Assembly: GCA_930367205.1 (NCBI GenBank)
Contig: OV884011.1
Location: 168,899,226 to 168,963,225, forward strand
Length of the DNA: 64,000 nt
From: Acanthosoma haemorrhoidale
Lineage: Eukaryota > Arthropoda > Insecta > Hemiptera > Acanthosomatidae
Direction of reading: 5' to 3'
Shown: one piece after another, positions 41,781-53,308 of the stretch
Numbering within the stretch: the first letter of the stretch is position 1
How the letters are laid out: every line of letters begins with the position of its first letter
Made by a program: the position numbers and the translations under genes
The notes under the pieces: generated by a model
The model's database searches: none
The model's input: the letters and a program-made list of their open reading frames with translations, nothing else
Told to the model about the DNA's origin: nothing

Positions 41781-41960
41781 CGAGACTCCGCTTCCTTTTT
41801 CTCATGCGAGGGAGGTGAAAACGATGTGGTTTTGGGAGGTCTCTGGGCTCTTTGTGAATACTGTGTACTGAATAAATGAGCGAGTGAATGAAGAACATAA
41901 ACATGGCATGAATGAGAACATTGATCACAGTTACTTATAGCTCAATAAATAACTAAATAA
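41781..41960 (+). mobile_element. Jockey-type LINE 3' UTR (copy L5), right part
   Basis: CGAGACTCCGCTTCCTTTTT, GCGAGGGAGGTGAAAACGAT and TGGCATGAATGAGAACATTG correspond to 14195-14315 of copy L3. The final TTG repeat is replaced by CTCAATAAATAACTAAATAA, so the 3' terminus is degraded. Confidence 0.8.
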
Positions 41961-43631
41961 AATAACTAAAATACTGATAGTAAAGAATTAATATTATAAA
42001 ATACTAACAAATAATTCTGTTAAAATTGGTCGCAACGCCATGAAATAAGCGATTCCTGTTATTTTTATTTTTATTAATAGCTTTGAAAATCTGTTTGCAT
42101 TACTGGCTTTCATTTGAGCTTAAACAAGCGGAGGGAAAAGGAAAAAAAAAACTTCAAAGCTGAAACAAGAAACAGCTTCTGATCCTAGACCTGAGAAAGG
42201 ATAGTAGTCAAAGAAAAGTGGGTTCGTTGGTTGTTTTTTCTGAGTAAATTGTTTTTGTGTATATTTATAAAGTTTAAGATGTCTTCAGTTATTTTTACGG
42301 CCTTGATCCTTATTCAGGCGGATTTCACAGGTGTTTGTATATGTATGCAGAGCTGCTCTTGAAATAGTTCAAAATAACTTGGCATTAGCACCTCTGAATG
42401 TCATACTGTCTGAATGGCCACATAAATTATCAAAGATACTAAACTGTATTCATCTCAAAATTAATTAATCGATGTTTTCCTTTTCATTACTACAACTATT
42501 ACGTTATTTCGACCTAAGGTATGAGTTTCACCTAGGTATTCCAACCTGGCTGTTACCTTACGACTCCCTCTTTTTTATTTTACGTCAGCTAAAGTTTGAT
42601 TTGAACTTTGCCAGATCAGAATGCCCTGTGGGTGTTTCCATGATATACATAACTTGGCTTGAAATCTTTATTGGACACATGAGAGACATAGGAAGTTAAA
42701 GAGTTTCATCCGAGAGACGGGTAATAAGGGGGTGGGGTACCCGCCCTTCCTCTGCATATGTTAACAAAAAAGGATTTTTTTTTCAGGCGATAAGCCTGAT
42801 TACATTAGAACTTTTCAAACAGACTTGCAATTTTAAAGGTGACTTCAACAACTACCCGGTTTCCGCTATATATGTTTCGGTTAAGATGTAATAACGTAAA
42901 AGTACGAGATGTATGTGGAACAAATTAAACGGCAAAAGAGTATTTCCAACTTTTATTAACTCTAAACCACTTCCCTCTGACTTTTATAAACTTTTTCAAG
43001 AATGTCACAACTTTTTCATGAATAAATAGTTATGTAAGTTTTTCAAGATTGTTCATGCAGATTGTGTTACGTTTTAATAAAAACGAAGTTTGAGGAAAGA
43101 CTAAAAAAAACAAAAACTTGGGTAGGGTACTAACTTGTGAATGATGAGAAAGGAGGTTGACAAAGATAACCTATACAAGAAACAGAGCGCATCAATGGCT
43201 GAACCTTGTAAGTTAGGCATAAAATGGAGATTTTGTTAAATCGCGGAGGGATATTAACCTAGTATTTTGTTGATTTATGTTGACGTATTAAGGCAGATAT
43301 TACTAATATTTCACTTGCTACCATCTAATCTGTGAAACGGACGTACTTTAATCTGCTTGGGCAAGAGCGGAGATTATCCTCGATGGAAACTAACCACATA
43401 TATTTCCTGTCCCAGAGATAAACGACAGCTTAGGAATAGGAGTAGCTGTAGCGGCGTTCTCCCCGCCTCGTTCTAGCTAGAAATATGTAGCAGAGCAGTT
43501 AAGGGTGGTTTTACAGGGCGTTCTCGAAGTGAATAAGTTGTTTAGGTAACATATAGATACATATAAATTTGTCTGTAGGGTAATTTGGGATCAAACTAAT
43601 TTTTTTCAATTGAAATACGCGCGTGAGTGTT
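41961..43631. other. gene-poor AT-rich DNA
   Basis: No gene is supported; the frame at 42472-42699 lacks a recognisable domain. Confidence 0.4.
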
Positions 43632-43907
43632 AATGGCCTGTGCAGGTACCGACGGGTTACCTTAGATTTTTTAGGGACATAATTTTATGGGCGGATTCAC
43701 CATACATACCAGAGTTATTTAGAAAATCGCCTAAGCACCACGTTGGGTGCTCTCAGTACGAGTTAGATTTTAGTGTATATTTTAGAATGGTTTTCAGACA
43801 TTGGAAGTGCCTAATCCTTCTTTAAATACTCGCCTTATTGCTTCCTAAACATTCTTCTATCCGATGATTACCACAAGTAGATTAGACCAGAGCGTCACAC
43901 AACGTAA
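43632..43907. repeat. dispersed repeat R2, copy 2
   Basis: ATGGCCTGTGCAGGTACCGA at the left and ATTGCTTCCTAAACATTCTT with GATTACCACAAGT at the right match 28145-28412. A 61-codon frame inside is not conserved in the other copy and is not a gene. Confidence 0.6.
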
Positions 43908-45176
43908 GGGAAGTAAGTTTAGATTGCCTAATTGTTGCAACAGTTTATTTTCTTAAAGAAGAATTACTTCTACAATGGCGCATCGTTGGTGAATTATAGA
44001 ATGGAATCTATCTTGTCACAGTAGCTTCTGGTAGACTAATTAATACGACAGACTGGAGTGTTATGGTATACTATAGCCCTGATGAGATATGAAGGGGAAG
44101 GGGTTGATGATGGTGTGAAAAACAAAATCAAATCAAATGTGACCCTCAACCCACTCAAGGGGTTTGGTTTCAGTTTCAAAACAGACTTTATTGAAAGTTT
44201 TAATGACTTTTTGCAGTAATTTCACCTACACATAATTCATTTTATTATTCAGGACATCGAGAATAATCTCCATCTTATTAGTAATTAATGAAACTTCCCC
44301 ATGTTTTATAGAAATTACTCAAGTGAGACTGCCTTGGTAAAAATATAAGGGTGTATGATTTTGAAGAATCAATCATACTCCAATAAGTGGATCACCCCTA
44401 AAAAAAACTCAAATAAATTTTGAAACTCAAACCTTTAAGCCTATCCTCTTCTGGGAAAAACATACAAAATGCTACGCGGGCCTGTCAGTTATCCTATATT
44501 AAACTGATTCTTAATGTTTGTTTCAATATAGAACGAAGATAACAAGCATTTACACAGGGGCTTAAGTTAAATACAAGGGCTTGGCCTAAACAGGGCTGAT
44601 CATTATTACTTCTACACAATTACTTTAATGTAAAATAAAAGTGAAAAAACCAGAAACGTGATTATAGTTTTGACTATACATGGTTTCACAGAAGGAAAGG
44701 TCACTATTTTGAAATGGTGTAGTCTGTGATTAAAATTCAACGCGTGTATTAACTCCTGGTATCGAGAGTCTTTTTCATTGGTGACTATTCTGCTCGATTT
44801 TGAGGCATTGTATGCATCTTATAATCTTTCTATGTGTTACGATATAATCCCTAAAACTTATCAAGTTTATCTGAAATTTTTATATTACAGTCAACAACAT
44901 CCCTATCTATGTAATGTATGATTTCGTTAATATATAAAAATCAATCGTTTGGGCTTTATAGGTTTTTTATGACGAAACAATTTACCTAGAATAAATAAAA
45001 TCATAATTTTTTGGCAAAAAATATGCAGTAGTTGTCCTAGATAATTCGAGCAAATAATATTCCTTCAGTTTCCACGTTCTTGATTTCATTAATACAATTT
45101 ATGAACAAAACTGTTTGGGAATTTATATTTTTAATTAGCCATTTATATTAAAGGGGTCGTAACATATTGATACTCA
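43908..45176. other. gene-poor AT-rich DNA
   Basis: No gene or repeat is recognised. Confidence 0.4.
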
Positions 45177-45428
45177 AAGTGCGAAAGGTCGTATGTCTAA
45201 AAACTTCATTTTCCAGAAGAGCAAAAAAACTGATTTTGTCCAGATTATTTCCATATATTGATTCTGTAATCATATGCTTTCTGTTTTATTCTTAGTTCCC
45301 CATATATATTATTAAATAAAACGCTGCTGACGTGACACATATTGCCACCGGGCGGGAATCACAAAATACCACATTTAGCAATATTTAAAAAAAAAAATAG
45401 AATTTTCAACATACGACCTTTTGCACTT
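45177..45428. mobile_element. MITE-like inverted-repeat element
   Basis: AAGTGCGAAAGGTCGTATGT at 45177-45196 is matched, inverted, by ACATACGACCTTTTGCACTT at 45409-45428 with a single mismatch. The similarity continues more weakly on both sides (outward through about 45158 and 45448, inward through TTTTC). About 212 bp of non-coding DNA lie between. This is the form of a miniature inverted-repeat transposable element, but the exact termini and a TSD were not resolved and no second copy was found here. Confidence 0.6.
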
Positions 45429-45448
45429 CAAATGACGGTATGTAAAAT

Positions 45449-46660
45449 TTTCTTTATAGAGGGAATTCAAAACATGACCTTCATATCATGATGTTTTTTC
45501 ATTGGCTTCCATAAAAAGCCCTTTGTACTCTTGTCAAGAAAAGGTATCGAGAAAATTGCCCTTCCTGCCTGTAGTCTGAGCTGGTCGCCCGAATTGAAAT
45601 GAATTAATGAAATGGTGCAGCTTTGGTATTTCCATAATAGGGTATTTATTCGCCATAATAACGTTTTTGGCAGCTCTAAGCTCTCATCTTCAGTTTGCTA
45701 AAATGAAAAGTCACATGACAAAAATGTTTACTGCGCAAATGGAAACCAAATTCTGTCATTAAAAGCAACAATTGTAACGACCCGTAAGTAAAATATATAT
45801 TCAAATTGTTAACAGCACTGAATTGCACCTAGTTCGAAATGGTTCATCCATTTTATTATACTAAAATTAATAAAAAAATCGACACTATACAAATCGCATG
45901 GCTGATTAATGGTGTGAAAAACTTATAACACTTAAAATAATTTATATCAATTAAAACTTTAAAGTAAGTTTTCTTTCTCTTCCGTCTTAACTCAACGACT
46001 GGATTTGTTTAGAAAGTATGGAGGGGTATTCATATTTATAATGAATTAATTATCTGTATGTATATGTTTTACTATTAAGTAATGTTACACCGATATTGTT
46101 CCACACTAGCTGAAAAATATTTTTTATTGATCGCCACTTTATCCTCTAGCCGAGACCAGTTCATCTCAAAATCCCATCTACTTTCTTCCACTACATTTTT
46201 ATCTATTATACTCTTGGCTTCCTTATCTCTCTTCTTCTCTGTTCCTCCCAAGCGATACTTTGTTTAAAAGTTTAAGCGAGTAGATTTTAACTACTCCAAA
46301 CAATCACAAAAAAAAACACAAAAACCATGTTGTCGTTGGATTATGCAAGGCAGGGGTCGCATCAGCTGAATCAGGGACTCGTCCTGTACACACAGGATTC
46401 TGCATTAATAGCATACATTCGAACTATCAGCAAAGTCAACGTTATCAAGTTCTCGTTTTATAGTGGGCAAAAAAAATGTTAATTTTAGCCAGGATGCAAT
46501 TTGGAAATTTGCGGAAATAGTTTTAGTTCAAACGGATGTATCTCAGCCTAGCAAACATGTTTTCTTTCAATTATGTGTTAAATAGGTAATGATGTCACAC
46601 ACTGCGCTTTCAAGTGCATCGAACAGTAAACATATATTTCAAAAGTACTTCACTACTAGT
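45449..46660. other. non-coding stretch
   Basis: No gene is supported; the frame at 46082-46267 lacks a domain. Confidence 0.4.
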
Positions 46661-47016
46661 GTTTTGTGGAAAACAATGTTTTAGTGATTAAAAAAAAAAT
46701 GTATAGGTTGTAAAGGTGACTTTTAGTGACAAATATGTTTGTTGGACAAAATAATTAAGCAAAAATATTTTTATGAAAATTACTTGAAGAATCCGATCCA
46801 AAACCGGACATGTTTGGATTTCTTGTCACTTTCAACTTAATTGATATAATATATTATATTCTCAATATGCAGATTAGGTTATGTAATATCAAGTTTATTA
46901 TCATCAATTTTGTCCGATGTGAGCATGAGAAAAAATATGGCGAGGTTGCTGGTCCACGAATTTATTCCTGATGATTCCACTTGAACTCTACTAACTAAAT
47001 CTATTATTTCTTTTCA
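46661..47016. repeat. local direct duplication, unit 1
   Basis: About 356 bp closely repeated at 47333-47691. Shared blocks include AAATATGTTTGTTGGACAAA, CCAAAACCGGACAT, TTTGGATTTCTTGTCACTTT, TTAGGTTATGTAATATCAAG and CTGGTCCACGAATTTATTCC. There is no open frame and no terminal inverted repeat. Confidence 0.88.
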
Positions 47017-47332
47017 CTCAACTACTAGATATTTTTTTTTGAAGTTTTGCAATCAAATACTGTGGCTATTCAATAAATTTGATTTCAAAGTAATAAGTAG
47101 ACTACTCAATTTTAATATTTATGGTTCTAATATTTTTTTAGGAATTTTTTCCTGCAAATTATTTAGTATAAATTAACATTTTTGTTACCACAAGGTTAGG
47201 AAGCTAGTTGAGATTTTTCCACCATGGTTAAACACACATTAAGCCGGTAATGCAACGATAATTTTAAAATTAAGGTTTGAGAGCCAACATAGAAATCGTG
47301 TATTTAAATAAATTTCAAGCCTGTTTTAATAA

Positions 47333-47691
47333 TGTTTTTTGCCAAACAATATTTTAGTTATTAAAAAACAATATGAAGGTTGTAAAGGTGATTTTTAGTG
47401 GCAAATATGTTTGTTGGACAAAATAATTAAGCAAAAAAATGTTTTTATGAAAATGACTTGTCCAATGACTGTCCAAAACCGGACATAGTTGGATTTCTTG
47501 TCACTTTCTACGTAATTGATATATATATATTCTCAAATGTGTAGTTTAGGTTATGTAATATCAAGTTAATTATCACCAGCTTTGTCCGATGTGACCATGG
47601 AATAAAATATGGCGAGGCTACTGGTCCACGAATTTATTCCTTATGATTTCCTTGTCACTCTACTGACTAAATCTATTATTTCTTTTTACAC
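47333..47691. repeat. local direct duplication, unit 2
   Basis: Second unit, about 674 bp downstream of the first and in the same orientation; the 316 bp between (47017-47332) are not repeated. Divergence between units is moderate, so the duplication is not recent. The right edge runs directly into the diverged repeat at 47688-47830. Confidence 0.88.
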
Positions 47692-47830
47692 CGGCTCCAC
47701 ACCAGTTTTAAATGTGTAACTATAGAGACTTATCCGTGTCGATTTACATGGTAACGTAAATATTAGTGCTTGGCCAAAAGCTTGAGCAAATATAAGGTGG
47801 GTTAGGCGAAGGCTGAGTGGGCTTTGTGAT
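47688..47830. repeat. diverged dispersed repeat, second copy
   Basis: TTACACCGGCTCCACACCAG and TTAGGCGAAGGCTGAG correspond to segments near 4570 and 4630. Similarity between these anchors is low. Confidence 0.35.
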
Positions 47831-49399
47831 TGCGGTAAGTTGGATCCCACGAAACATACTTATGAGTTCACAAGACTCTAAAATAATTCATTGGTCCTCC
47901 ATTTCCCCCCAAAAATAAACAGCAAAATGAGGCTCTTTTACTTCTACAAGAATGAATAATAAATAAATAAGCCGCCGGATGCTCTCCCAGAATTTTTCCC
48001 TTGCAATAACCATTTTATTTACCTACCTAATTATGTTATTTTGGGGGTTGAAGATTATCTTTTTATTCATAAACAATATTTTTTCTACTTTAAAGATCGG
48101 GTGGGAATTGAATCTACAAATTTAGCTTATATTTTGAAGAACAGATTTATTACAGTTCATAATTTAATTTAATTAACAATTAATTACAGTGACTAATAAC
48201 CATTAATCAAATTAACAACTCAAAATATTAACATTAAAGAAGCAAAGAACTTTTTTTTTTTTCCCTTCCTGAGGTAAAAACCTCAAACGGGGTTTCCCCA
48301 CAAGCACGTTAAGTTGATGCAATGGGATTGTTGCACCGGTCAGCGCACCTTACGTTATTCTGTTTTTCTACTTTTGAAAGACAAATTTCAACAAGACATA
48401 ACTTAAAATCTATTATTGTGGCAAAAATTAGGTTCGTCACATGTGTGGTGGTACTAAAAAGTAACGGCAAATCCATCTCAAATAAATACTTTCTATAATT
48501 TACAAATGTTATAATAACACATCGGTTTGTCACTGGGTGAAGTCCTACTTAAAGTAACGTAAATCAAGTCGGAGTACTAGCTTGATGTAAAACTACTTAA
48601 TAGTTATGTGGCAATAATGTCTAATGGAAGATTTCACTGTCTTTCGTTGATAAAAACGAAACCGCCGACTCCGGAATTCTTACCCAAATCATTTATTTTT
48701 CCTGTAAATCGGTTTAATTGGGCTCTCTAACGCTCTGCTATTATGAAAGCACTCGTTTCTAATCAAAGGCAGTTGATTTTTAAAGTTGATTGAAGCGCTG
48801 GCTTCAATTAATTTTTAATTGCCCCTCCACCATTTAGAAGAGGGGGTCTCCTGTCGCTAAAATCACGGTACATTAGAGCGTAAAATCTGCGAATAAATAA
48901 ACATGGATTAAAAAAACAACCAGCGAATGCTTTCAGGAAACGGACATCAGCAGCCGAATCTATGGAGCTTAATCAATAGTCGCTTTGCAATATCAATGAG
49001 ACCACTAAATCAGGAAGGACTGGGCCAATTTCTCTCTCTCTTAAAATATAAAGACATTTTTCTAAATGAAATATCAAGATGAAGTATACGACAGGTTATA
49101 AAGCTGAGCGAAATTCACTATTAAGTGTTCGGGTGGGCCGTTAAATGGGTGATAAATGAAATAGCCACCTGCTTTTTTTTTTGCAATTTATTTCAAGAAC
49201 AAGCTCCCTCGATGACATTTTTATCGGTGCCAAGTTTTTCCAAATTACTTTGACCTTGGAGACCATCTAGCCTCCTGCAATAACCTTAGTCTAGCACTGT
49301 GTCCCACAATAAGGCATTTCCTACGATTATTACGGCTTTTTTCAATGTTTCTTTTTTTAGTAGCAGTCGTGTTCTTGGCGATTTTTAGTTTCGAAAAAA
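47831..49399. other. gene-poor AT-rich DNA
   Basis: No gene is supported. The left terminus of the mariner that starts by 49400 should lie in the last 200 bp but was not recognised. Confidence 0.4.
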
Positions 49400-49802
49400 A
49401 TGGATCAAAGAATTTGTATTAAATTTTCTCAAAAAAATGAAATAAAGTGAAGGAAAGTTTTTGAAATGTTGACAGTGGCTTTTGGTGAATCTACCATAAG
49501 TAAAGCAAGAGTTTATGAATGGTATGGAGGTTTCAAAGAGGGCCGTGAAGACGTTGAAGATTATCGATGATGACAAAATCGATGAAGTTAAGAAAATGAT
49601 TCTATACGATCTCACTATAGAGAGGTTGCTGATGAAGTTACTATATCACTTGAGTCATACCAATCAATTTTTTCCGAAATTTGGGCATAAAACGTTCCAA
49701 AATTGTTGAATTTCGAACAAACAAAACATCGCGTGGATTACTCCAAAGAATCGCTCCGACGAAGTAACCAACAATCCAGAGCTTGTTAAATTCATCATAA
49801 TA
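49400..49802 (+). pseudogene. mariner transposase, N-terminal part (split by a LINE)
   Basis: From ATG 49400-49402 the translation MDQRICIKFSQKNEIK opens a mariner transposase of the FLJ37770/GVQW-like type, followed by VFEMLTVAFGESTISKARVY, EWYGGFKEGREDVED and, after frame breaks, EVADEVTISLESYQSIFSEI and VPKLLNFEQTKHR. This is the paired-type HTH DNA-binding region and linker. Several stops and at least one frameshift destroy it. The continuation lies beyond the LINE insertion at 49803-50052. No left TIR was recognised upstream. Confidence 0.85.
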
Positions 49803-50052
49803 TATATTGAAACTTCTTTATTGTGCTAAAATTACAATATGCCTTATTAGGCAATAAGTAATTATGATAAATGCTCTCATTCATACCATATTTACAGTTT
49901 TCATTCATGCAGTATTTACAACTGTAATGTACGGTAATTGTACTGGGGTATAACAGCCCAGAGGCCTTCTAAATCCACATGGTTGTCCCCTCCCTCGCAT
50001 TCAAAAGAGGTAGCGGAGTATTGGAAATTCCCCCACGCTCCTCCGCCAGCCA
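49803..50052 (-). mobile_element. 5'-truncated Jockey-type LINE 3' end (copy L7) inside a mariner, 11-bp TSD
   Basis: The minus strand carries the LINE 3' UTR (GCGAGGGAGGGGACAACCAT, TAAATATGGTATGAATGAGA, GTAATTTTAGCACAATAAAG). TCATCATAATA is present immediately to the left (49792-49802) and right (50053-50063), a perfect 11-bp target-site duplication. Removing the insert and one TSD restores continuity of the mariner reading frame across the ITGDE-like region (here ISDKT). So the LINE landed in an existing mariner. Confidence 0.93.
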
Positions 50053-50628
50053 TCATCATAATAAGTGACAAAACATTGGTATAGGGGTATGACGTGGAAT
50101 CCAAATATTCGTAATGGAAGCGTCCTGAAGAGCCAATACTGAAAAAAACAAGTTCGATCTAAAGTAAAGGTTCTTTTCACTGCTTTTTTCGATTCCAATG
50201 GTGTAGTCCATCATGAGTTCCTGCCAGAACATCGTAAGGTCAATAAAGTATATTACTTGGAAGTAATGCACCGTTTACGTGACGTGAACCGACAAAAACG
50301 GTTGGAATTGTGGCAAAACAATTCTTGGGTATTGCATCACGACAACGCTCCCGCTCACGTCTCACTGATTGTTCGTAATTTTTTAGCAAAAAAAAAACTG
50401 TATTCACCGGAGATGGGTCCCTGCGACTTCTTCTTGTTCCTAAAGTTGAAAAAAACCTTGAAAGGACGACGTTTTGAGATCATTTATGAGATAAAAGAAG
50501 AATCGCTGAAGGAGCTAAGAGCTATATCGAAAAGTGCTTCGAAGATTGGAAAAAGCGCTGCCACAAGTTTACTACATCTGAGGGGGATTACTTTGAAAGG
50601 GACAACATTGCTATCGATGAATAAATAA
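50053..50628 (+). pseudogene. mariner transposase, C-terminal catalytic part
   Basis: Resumes with ISDKTLV and GYDVESKY, WKRPEEP, then an open stretch from about 50257 containing WVLHHDNAPAHVSLIVRNFL (second catalytic aspartate), PCDFFLFLKLKK (third catalytic position) and LKGRRFEIIYEIKEESLKEL. The first aspartate of the D,D34D triad falls in the degraded SDKT segment. A deletion removes the PPYSPDLA-type residues before PCDFF, replaced by YSPEMG. The end of the frame has shifted: the bases near 50545-50610 in another frame read like FEDWKKRCHKFTTS. Non-functional. Confidence 0.87.
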
Positions 50629-50652
50629 AAAAAATTTAAGATAAACAAAAAT

Positions 50653-50680
50653 TCTCGTTACTTTTTTATCAAACCTCGTA
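50653..50680. repeat. right terminal inverted repeat of the mariner
   Basis: The minus strand reads TACGAGGTTTGATAAAAAAG followed by TAACGAGAA, the form expected for a terminal repeat of this mariner type ending at a TA. A matching left repeat was not found, so the 5' end of the element is degraded or missing. Confidence 0.55.
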
Positions 50681-50967
50681 TAGTTTAATATGAAATAAAA
50701 CCGAACGTGCATCCAGCAATTGGACACCGAACCATGACAACTAAGGTTTGTGACTTATTTTGTAGTTGATAATAAGATATAGCTATCTAAATAAATAAAA
50801 ATATATTCGTAACAAATTATTAATTGTTATTAAAATACACTTTCCATACATATAAAACAAACAATGGGTAATTGTGGTGAACATATGTATGAAATTGTAC
50901 AGTCAATATTTAGGCTATGGTAAAATTCTTTAAACTAACGAATGTCAAATACCACAGATCAGTGTAG

Positions 50968-51963
50968 TTAAGGGAGCACAGCTCGCAAAGTATTTGTGGC
51001 CGACTGGCTCAGCTTTTCTGGGAAGATGATGTCAAAGGCCACTACGAGATCGCCTTTTTTCGATGTATCCTTCGGGAACGGCAGTCCAAGGTTTTTGAAC
51101 CTTTTTGTCGTCGACGGTTGGACAACCTCGTTGATGAGGTTCAATCTCACCGTATCTCCAGAAAGTGTGGGTATATTTAAATGAGTCCCTAACAGAGCAT
51201 CCTTTAATGAGATCCGAGCGGTATACACAATGTTACTTCCGTCCCTTTTAAAAACCGGGTGAGACCTGTCACGGATAACAAAAATCACATCTGCCGGGAT
51301 TTTGTCCAATCCCTGGTCGCCTTCCCTCGGGAACGTGACCTTGGTACCCGCCTTCCAGCCAGGTTTTACTTCAACATGTAGAATTTTGTCTTCCTTCCTC
51401 AAGGAGCCGTCTGGCTGAAGGATCTTATGGGTGATCTTCATCTTCTTAGTTGTTCCTGTCGAGACCTCTTCCAGTGATACGTGAATTTCAAACTCTAACG
51501 GCGTGTCCTGTCTGTCACCGCCTCGATCATGTTCGGATAACCCAAACGGTCTCTTGACCCCCGAGCCGAAAGCTCCGACCGAGTCATCGGACTCGTCGAA
51601 GAAGCTGTTAAATATGTTGGATGACCCCCCTCCATCGAAGAAGGCCTGGAAGGGATTGGTTGTGCCGAAGAACTGCGCAAAAGTGGCCCTGGGGTCCCCG
51701 TGGAAAGTGTATGTCGCAGAGCCGCCACCCATTCCTCCAGCTCCTGTAAGACCCTCTTCGCCATATTGGTCGTAGACATCTCTCTTCTTCGGATCGCTGA
51801 GCACTTCGTAAGCTTCCGCTATCTCTTTGAACTTCTCATCGGCGCCTGTTGCTTTATTTTTGTCCGGATGATATCGCAGCGCTAACTGTCTGTATGATTT
51901 CTTTATTTCTTCGCCCGTTGCGTCCCTGCTTATTCCCAATATCCTGTAATAATCTTTTCCCAT
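50968..51963 (-). CDS. DnaJ-1-like: class II (type B) Hsp40 co-chaperone, DnaJ-1/DNAJB1-DNAJB4 like
   Basis: A single uninterrupted 331-codon frame, the only convincing host gene in the window. Residues 1-70 are a J domain (start [11 protein letters not shown]) with the HPD tripeptide at 32-34, which stimulates Hsp70 ATPase. About 72-140 is a Gly/Phe-rich linker ([26 protein letters not shown]). From about 155 the two beta-sandwich substrate-binding domains follow, with [39 protein letters not shown] and a C-terminal dimerisation part ending LRAVLP. No CxxCxGxG zinc fingers occur, which makes it class II. Length is usual for the DNAJB1/4 group (about 330-350). The start is the first ATG, directly before the J domain, in AGG-ATG context. 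It acts in cytosol and nucleus, refolding clients with Hsp70. There are no introns in the coding part; a 5'-UTR intron is possible, as TTTTCTAG precedes the start by about 40 bp on the sense strand. No perfect heat-shock element was found by eye. It could be a retrocopy, but the frame is fully intact. Confidence 0.96.
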   Translation of the reverse strand: MGKDYYRILGISRDATGEEIKKSYRQLALRYHPDKNKATGADEKFKEIAEAYEVLSDPKKRDVYDQYGEEGLTGAGGMGGGSATYTFHGDPRATFAQFFGTTNPFQAFFDGGGSSNIFNSFFDESDDSVGAFGSGVKRPFGLSEHDRGGDRQDTPLEFEIHVSLEEVSTGTTKKMKITHKILQPDGSLRKEDKILHVEVKPGWKAGTKVTFPREGDQGLDKIPADVIFVIRDRSHPVFKRDGSNIVYTARISLKDALLGTHLNIPTLSGDTVRLNLINEVVQPSTTKRFKNLGLPFPKDTSKKGDLVVAFDIIFPEKLSQSATNTLRAVLP

Positions 51964-53183
51964 CCTTATGTTCGGTCTAAAGGTGTCAATTAACGGCAGC
52001 TAGAAAATTTAACAAAATCAGTTAAACTACATTGCAGAACAAAATTAGTACTTATTAATAATATGACATTTTTTTCATCATATTTAAAGCACATTCGCTG
52101 GTTGTGACTCTTGATTTGAATTAATAAATTAGGTAAAATAATATATATTAACGCGAACACTTCGACACAGATCCAACATGTAATATGAGTGAAAACAGTT
52201 ACCCTTAACCCACCACTACATAAGTGGTGAGGTTCTCGCCATAGTTGGTAGATAGCTATCAGAAGCCACATATAACCTAAGCCATGGGATTAATGTTTCA
52301 TGTCTGGTTTTACTGTAATCGGATTACAAGTTACCAAAGAGAAATGCTTATTAAAGGATTTAGTGCACTTAATATATATTTTAATTCAAATTAGTAAGCG
52401 TTTTTATATTATATTACATAGTAAATTTTTAAGTGCTAAGCTCAACATTTTCCTTTGACTGTCCTTTGATAATATTTAACAGACTCGACGTTTCTGTTTA
52501 TAATTATAAGTGAGATTGGATTAACTAAGGGGATCATGAAAAAATAAATTTTTCATTTCTTATTTAAATTAAAACCTGCTAAATTGTGACTAATAAACTG
52601 ATTCGTACCATGTATGCAGTATTGCATGCAATAACTCTCTCATTCATACGGTATTTACGATATACATTCTTTCAATATAGAAACATATGCAATCATCCCT
52701 CAAATTCAAATGATACCTTACCGCCTAAGGAGCAGGGACCAGGGAGATAGATCCCTACGGTACTGCTTCAGTCACACTAGCACTAGATACTAAAACTGAA
52801 AACTGGGAGATACAAAGCGAGAGCCTCAGACCTCAGACGGCCAGGAGAGAGGCCATGGTCGTAACTCCATGTGATTCAATGTATTACATTTAGGGATAAC
52901 TTCCACTTCGATCTCCGGAGAGGATAGTAGCAACTGGTGACGCTTGAAGTCTCCTTGTTAAGGGGTGGTCGGTAAATTTTTCATGGAATTTTCACGTTTA
53001 AAATGTGGTTCTTGGGTAGTGAAAATTTACAGGTCGTTGTGAACGGACCTATTGAAGACGAAAAAAAGTACATTTGATGACGGTCTTAAAACCTTTAATT
53101 GCAGGTGTTGTGCTTACCTTTTTACGGACAAGATTAAGTTTACCTGTACTCTGAAATATCAAAGCAAATATTATAATGTAATA
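51964..53183. other. upstream region of the Hsp40 gene
   Basis: Would hold the 5' UTR and promoter of the minus-strand Hsp40 gene. A TATA-like element and a perfect nTTCnnGAAnnTTCn array were not identified. TTCATGGAATTTTC near 52978 resembles a heat-shock element but has wrong spacing. A GC-richer non-coding patch lies at 52715-52960. Confidence 0.35.
52605..52715 (-). mobile_element. diverged LINE 3' UTR fragment (copy L8)
   Basis: CTCTCATTCATACGGTATTT with ATACATTCTTTCAATA and ATCATCCCTCAAATTCAAAT match, with many changes, the inverted LINE 3' UTR at 49875-50010. It is the most decayed copy and lies upstream of the Hsp40 gene. Confidence 0.45.
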
Positions 53184-53308
53184 CACTGACAGGCGAAAAA
53201 TTCCTCCCACCTGATTTTTTCATGTTTTCATCTCAAAACATTTCTGCTTTGGATTGGTCAATTTTTTCTATGAATAAATATGTACTTTTTAAAAATTAGA
53301 AATGTCAA

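Noticed and set aside
51495..51779. Frames of 90-94 codons on both strands inside the Hsp40 gene
   Set aside because: They overlap the well-supported Hsp40 coding sequence in other frames.
52978..52991. Heat-shock element upstream of the Hsp40 gene
   Set aside because: TTC and GAA blocks are present, but the first spacing is three bases rather than two, and it is about 1 kb from the start codon.
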